This document shows positions 7,190 through 10,423 of a DNA stretch of 10,423 nt, one piece after another. The first letter of the stretch is position 1. Each line of letters starts with the position of its first letter. The notes beneath the pieces were generated by a model, which did no database searches, had not been told where the DNA came from, and worked only from the letters and a program-made list of their open reading frames with translations. Source of the DNA: JBECKQ01 sp040235375 (GTDB lineage: Bacteria; Planctomycetota; Phycisphaerae; UBA1845); assembly GCA_040235375.1 (NCBI GenBank), contig JBECKQ010000244.1, positions 1-10,423 on the forward strand, in the 5' to 3' direction. Both the position numbers and the translations under genes were made by a program.

Positions 7190-8718
7190 CCAGCACCAGC
7201 GCCAGCCCGGTTCGCACTTCAACCGGGGTCAAGTGGTACCGCAGAATCAGCGTCAAGCTGGCAATTGCGCTCGGCTTGGCGATGTTCTCCATTCAGTTCC
7301 TCGCGTCGATCCTGATCATTGAGTCGTCACGGGCGAGCGTTCAGAAGCTGGAGGGCGGAACGCGGTCGCCTTCCAGGCCTTACGTCCGCTATCTCAGCCG
7401 CAACCTTGTGCTGTCGCCGGACGGCAAATGGTTGCCGACACCCGAGTCGCTTGAAGTTGTTGAAACGTTTCTCGACGCGGGGGAATCGTACCTGTGGCTC
7501 GATGCGAACGACCGCATTGCCGCGGCGGGCAAGGCGATGCGCCCGTTCGTCAACGTCGGTGACCATTGGGACCTGTGCGAGTCGCCGCAGTACTGCGGGG
7601 TCGAATTGGGGGGAGACAGGCGGGCCGGCTCAACCTGGTCCAGGCTGGCCATCGGCGGCCAGCCCATCGGCACGTTCGTTCTGCTCTGGTTCGAGGACCC
7701 CGCGGCCGCTCGCCTCGGCCAGCGGCAGTTGCAGACCGAGCTTCTGTTGCGCCTGGTCGCCTCCGGTGTTCTGGCGGCGTTGACTTCGATTCTGCTCGTC
7801 AGCCTGGTCACGCGGCGGTTGTCGAGACTGGCCGCCGATGCGAGCACGCCGCTCACGCAGAACAAGGCGATGGTCGATCTGCCCGGGCCGTTTGACGTTC
7901 AGACGGACGACGAGATCGGGCGGTTGGCGATGGCTCTGAACATCATGCGCGGGCGGATCGAGGACCTGCTGGCCAGCCTCGAGGAACGTGATCGGCAGCG
8001 GCGCGAGTGGGTGGCGATGGTCTCGCACGATCTGCGCACGCCGTTGACCGCTCTGTCGGCGTGCCTGGACCGCGCCCGTGAACGACTCGTGCGGCGCGGC
8101 GATTCTCAGGAGCGGCCGGAGCTGACGGAAGCGCTGCACGTTGCATCTCAGGACGCCACCCGCCTGCACACGCTCGTGGACGACCTGTTCGAGCTCGCCC
8201 GCCTGGACGCCGGTGAAAAGCTGCTGCTCGAGCCGGTGCCACCCGGCGAACTCGTCCGCCAGACGGTGCGAGGGCTTCAGCCGATGGCCGAGGAGGCGGG
8301 TGTCAGGCTGGCGGCCGAAGTGGCCCCGGCGCTGCCCACGGCCCGCGCGGACGGTCGACGTCTGATGCGCGCTCTCGAAAACCTGGTCCGCAATGCGATT
8401 CACTTTGCCAGTCGCATGGTTGTAGTCCGGGTCGCCAGTGACGATGGCCGCCTGAAATTCGAGGTTCTCGACGACGGGCCGGGCCTTCCGATCAAGGACG
8501 GCAACGTGGTCCTGGGCAAGGTGGTGATTGGTGAGGGAGGGGCTCAGCGCGATCGGCCCGACTCGGCCGGGCTCGGACTCATGGTCACGCGGCGCGTGGC
8601 CACGGCGCATGGCGGCGAACTCGGCGGCAGCAACCGGTCATCAGGCGGCGCCAACGTCTGGTTCACCATCCCCGTCCTGCCCGCGGTCGACGAAGCACTT
8701 CCCCCCGCGGACGAATGA
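7186..8718 (+). CDS. Membrane sensor histidine kinase
   Basis: This 510-residue inner-membrane kinase is the presumed partner of the upstream response regulator. Two transmembrane helices, about 25-46 and 187-209, bracket an extracytoplasmic domain of about 140 residues. That domain resembles no sensor fold I can name and holds two cysteines, C131 and C137 (CESPQYC). A HAMP linker (about 210-262, with DDEIGRLAMALN) follows. Then comes the HisKA helix pair with phospho-acceptor H281 (VSHDLRTPL) and a HATPase_c domain: N box ENLVRNAIHFA (N403), G1 DDGPGLP (429-435) and G2 GLGL (462-465). The usual F box (FEPFYR-like) is not recognisable; the stretch reads VVLGKVVIGEGG. The GTG start overlaps the upstream TGA as GTGA. 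The signal is unknown. Copper genes lie about 3.5 kb away, but no metal-binding motif of the CusS or CopS type is obvious. Confidence 0.95.
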   Translation: MTSTSASPVRTSTGVKWYRRISVKLAIALGLAMFSIQFLASILIIESSRASVQKLEGGTRSPSRPYVRYLSRNLVLSPDGKWLPTPESLEVVETFLDAGESYLWLDANDRIAAAGKAMRPFVNVGDHWDLCESPQYCGVELGGDRRAGSTWSRLAIGGQPIGTFVLLWFEDPAAARLGQRQLQTELLLRLVASGVLAALTSILLVSLVTRRLSRLAADASTPLTQNKAMVDLPGPFDVQTDDEIGRLAMALNIMRGRIEDLLASLEERDRQRREWVAMVSHDLRTPLTALSACLDRARERLVRRGDSQERPELTEALHVASQDATRLHTLVDDLFELARLDAGEKLLLEPVPPGELVRQTVRGLQPMAEEAGVRLAAEVAPALPTARADGRRLMRALENLVRNAIHFASRMVVVRVASDDGRLKFEVLDDGPGLPIKDGNVVLGKVVIGEGGAQRDRPDSAGLGLMVTRRVATAHGGELGGSNRSSGGANVWFTIPVLPAVDEALPPADE

Positions 8719-9154
8719 CCGGCCGTGTCCCTCGCCGCACTGTGCTTCTTCAAAGTGTCATAGTGTGGCATTCCATCGCGTGCGCGCCGATTCATCGGGA
8801 CCATCGAGCAGTGCAGGCATAGTCCACCTTCCGTCTCAGCGAACACGTTCACACCGCTTGAATGAGGCGAATTGCGCCCCATAAACAGCTCCGTTCTCTG
8901 CAAGGAACCACCGATCTATCGGAAGCGGCGGGGCAGCGAGGTCGCGCTTGACTCGGCGCGACTTGAATCGTCGAGTGACAGCAGCCAAATGAGAGCAGGT
9001 GAAACAGCGGGCGCGTTGTAGAAACGGGCCCGCGGTTCCCGTCGTCCATCTCGGGTCTTTCCTCCACACGAGCGGAGGCGTCTGACACACAGCGGCGCCC
9101 GGTGTGCGCGCCGGACGGCTGAGGTTCGTCGTTCGTCCCAAAGGAGAGCTTGCG
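8719..9154. other. 436-bp intergenic stretch without a convincing gene
   Basis: Open frames crossing this stretch on either strand are arginine/serine/proline-rich and run into the flanking genes out of frame, so I read none as coding. No terminator with a U-tract follows the kinase gene. Three small inverted repeats occur: CCGAT-CT-ATCGG (8911-8922), a stem at 8939-8964, and CCTCC/GGAGG arms at 9061-9078. The promoter of the metalloprotease gene must lie here or upstream, but I could not place it. Confidence 0.6.
8939..8964. other. Stem-loop in the intergenic stretch
   Basis: GTCGCGC (8941-8947) pairs perfectly with GCGCGAC (8956-8962) around an 8-nt loop. A G-T and an A-T pair extend the stem to nine. 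No T-run follows. The role is unknown; candidates are an operator, part of a small RNA, or chance in GC-rich DNA. Confidence 0.35.
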
Positions 9155-10411
9155 TTGCGATTCCCCCCTGGAATCCGGACAATGGCGGCACTGGCCGGCT
9201 GTGCGATGATCGCCTCCGCCGTTGCAGGTTGCGGGAGCGATGCCTACTTCTGGCCGCTCAGCTCCGCCGAGCCCACCCTGATCGGTCCCGCGAGTCTCCA
9301 GTCGTCCCGCGTCGGCGGCGCTTCCACACTTTACGAGATCGACTTGGAGGACGGCGTCGCTCTCGCCGTCGATGGCGCGATCGACGCGCCGGGCATGTCC
9401 GCGGTCTACGACATCGGCCGCGTTGACGAAGGCGACATGTTGGCTGTCGAAGTCGTCGCCCCGGGCGGCGGTTTGGACCCGGCCGTCGGCGTTTTCGATG
9501 ACAATGATGACAGCATCTGCATCAACGACGATCAGAGCTACTACGGTGGCCGGCAGAATTCCTTCGCCCAGTTCGTTGCCCGCCGAACATACGCACACTG
9601 CAAGGTGGCCGTGACTTCAAGCCCGCGCAGCGACACTACGGGCCAGTTCACGTTGAAGCTGAGCCGCAGCAGCGGCGCTTCGTACACGCCGCCCACTGGG
9701 CAGATCGTCTACATCGATTTTGAAGGACATGACAATGTAGTCATCGGCCGGCGGGCTCCTGTGGACGTCCCGCGATTCAGCGGCGCCATGATCGATCCGC
9801 AGTACGAGCCATACACCGCGGAGCTGAAAACGCTCCTGCTTGAAAACGTCCGCCGCGACTATCGCGGTTTGAATGTCGAGATCATCGGCTCGAACGAACA
9901 GCCGACGCCTGCCAGCCTGCACACGACCGTCTACATGGGCAGCTACAACGCGGCGCTGCTGGGCATTGCCGACAGCGTCGACGCGTTCAATCAGAACCCG
10001 GCGCAGAACGCGATCGTGTTCGTGGACACCTTCCACGCTTTTGCAGGCCTGAACCCGACCGTGGAAGAGTTGGCCAACGCGCTGGCCAACGTGACCAGCC
10101 ACGAAATAGGGCACCTGCTGGGGCTTAATCACACGCACGACCCGAACGGCATCATGGACATCTCCGCCAGCCTGCGGCAGATGCTCACCGACCAGTGGTT
10201 CAAGCGGTCGCCGCTCAATGACGACACGTTTCCGGTTGGCTATCAGGATGCTGTCGCGTTGCTTCTGATGGGCATCGGCGGCGATCCGACGATCGCCAAC
10301 GCGGCCCGGCTGCTGCGCAGTGTCGAGGTCCGAATCCCCTGGTACGACGAAGGCCCGCGCGTGCCCGCCAGGTCGATCTGCCGCTTCGGAACCGCGTGCA
10401 CGGGTGAGTGA
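9155..10411 (+). CDS. Lipoprotein zinc metalloprotease (metzincin) with PPC-like domain
   Basis: This is a predicted exported, membrane-anchored protease of 418 residues. The TTG at 9155 is chosen because AAAGGAG lies 8 nt upstream; an ATG at 9104 in the same frame would add 17 residues before the signal peptide. The signal peptide runs to about residue 25 and ends in a lipobox, AVAGC, with C26 the lipidated residue. Residues about 55-172 resemble a PPC-type beta domain (DEGDMLAVEVVAPGG, AVGVFDDNDDS, GQFTLKLSR). The catalytic domain (about 183-345) carries HEIGHLLGLNH: H316, H320 and H326 as zinc ligands, E317 as general base, and M334 in NGIMD as the likely Met-turn. That is the metzincin signature, nearest to matrixins. 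No cysteine-switch propeptide is visible. The tail holds C409 and C415, possibly a disulfide. The substrate is unknown. A GTG at 10408 overlaps its TGA and could begin a downstream gene, but the window ends too soon to judge. Confidence 0.88.
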   Translation: MRFPPGIRTMAALAGCAMIASAVAGCGSDAYFWPLSSAEPTLIGPASLQSSRVGGASTLYEIDLEDGVALAVDGAIDAPGMSAVYDIGRVDEGDMLAVEVVAPGGGLDPAVGVFDDNDDSICINDDQSYYGGRQNSFAQFVARRTYAHCKVAVTSSPRSDTTGQFTLKLSRSSGASYTPPTGQIVYIDFEGHDNVVIGRRAPVDVPRFSGAMIDPQYEPYTAELKTLLLENVRRDYRGLNVEIIGSNEQPTPASLHTTVYMGSYNAALLGIADSVDAFNQNPAQNAIVFVDTFHAFAGLNPTVEELANALANVTSHEIGHLLGLNHTHDPNGIMDISASLRQMLTDQWFKRSPLNDDTFPVGYQDAVALLLMGIGGDPTIANAARLLRSVEVRIPWYDEGPRVPARSICRFGTACTGE

Positions 10412-10423
10412 GCCCCGAAGCGA

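Noticed and set aside
6347..7222. Minus-strand frame of 291 residues opposite the response regulator
   Set aside because: It mirrors the response regulator codons and has no domain of its own; the plus strand encodes a complete receiver and winged-helix protein.
8836..9598. Minus-strand frames of 101, 91 and 249 residues across the gene-free gap and the protease gene
   Set aside because: They have low-complexity basic composition and no motif, and two of them extend antisense into the protease gene.

Overview
The window is a GC-rich bacterial chromosome segment (AT-rich only in short intergenic patches) holding eight protein genes and no RNA gene, mobile element or CRISPR array. A planctomycete-like host is my best guess. 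It rests on general style: high GC, GTG/TTG starts, and a large lipoprotein metzincin with a PPC-like domain. No single marker proves it.

Layout. (1) 1-1134 (+): 3' part of a Xaa-Pro aminopeptidase (M24B), cut by the window edge. (2) 1138-3378 (-) and 3455-3679 (-): a copper-export pair, a small CopZ-like metallochaperone followed by a CopA-type Cu(I) P-type ATPase. It converges on the peptidase with only 3 bp between stops. (3) 3790-5442 (+): glutamine-dependent NAD+ synthetase, divergent from the copper pair across a 110-bp gap that holds a -10-like box and a perfect 6-5-6 dyad. (4) 5590-6312 (+): a MerR-type regulator with a C-terminal segment resembling a HicB-like domain. It is preceded by two 28-bp imperfect direct repeats 85 bp apart. 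(5) 6491-7189 and 7186-8718 (+): an OmpR/PhoB-type response regulator and its membrane histidine kinase, translationally coupled by a GTGA overlap. (6) 8719-9154: a 436-bp stretch with no convincing gene. (7) 9155-10411 (+): a lipoprotein metalloprotease with a PPC-like N-terminal domain and a HEIGHLLGLNH zinc site.

How they work together. The chaperone would hand Cu(I) to the ATPase for efflux. The kinase and response regulator form one signalling unit whose signal is not evident. NAD synthetase and the aminopeptidase are housekeeping genes. The MerR-like gene probably regulates itself through the upstream repeats. No known multi-gene defence or other novel system is visible. The most unusual items are the MerR/HicB-like architecture with its phased repeats, and the dyad in the nadE/copper intergenic region.
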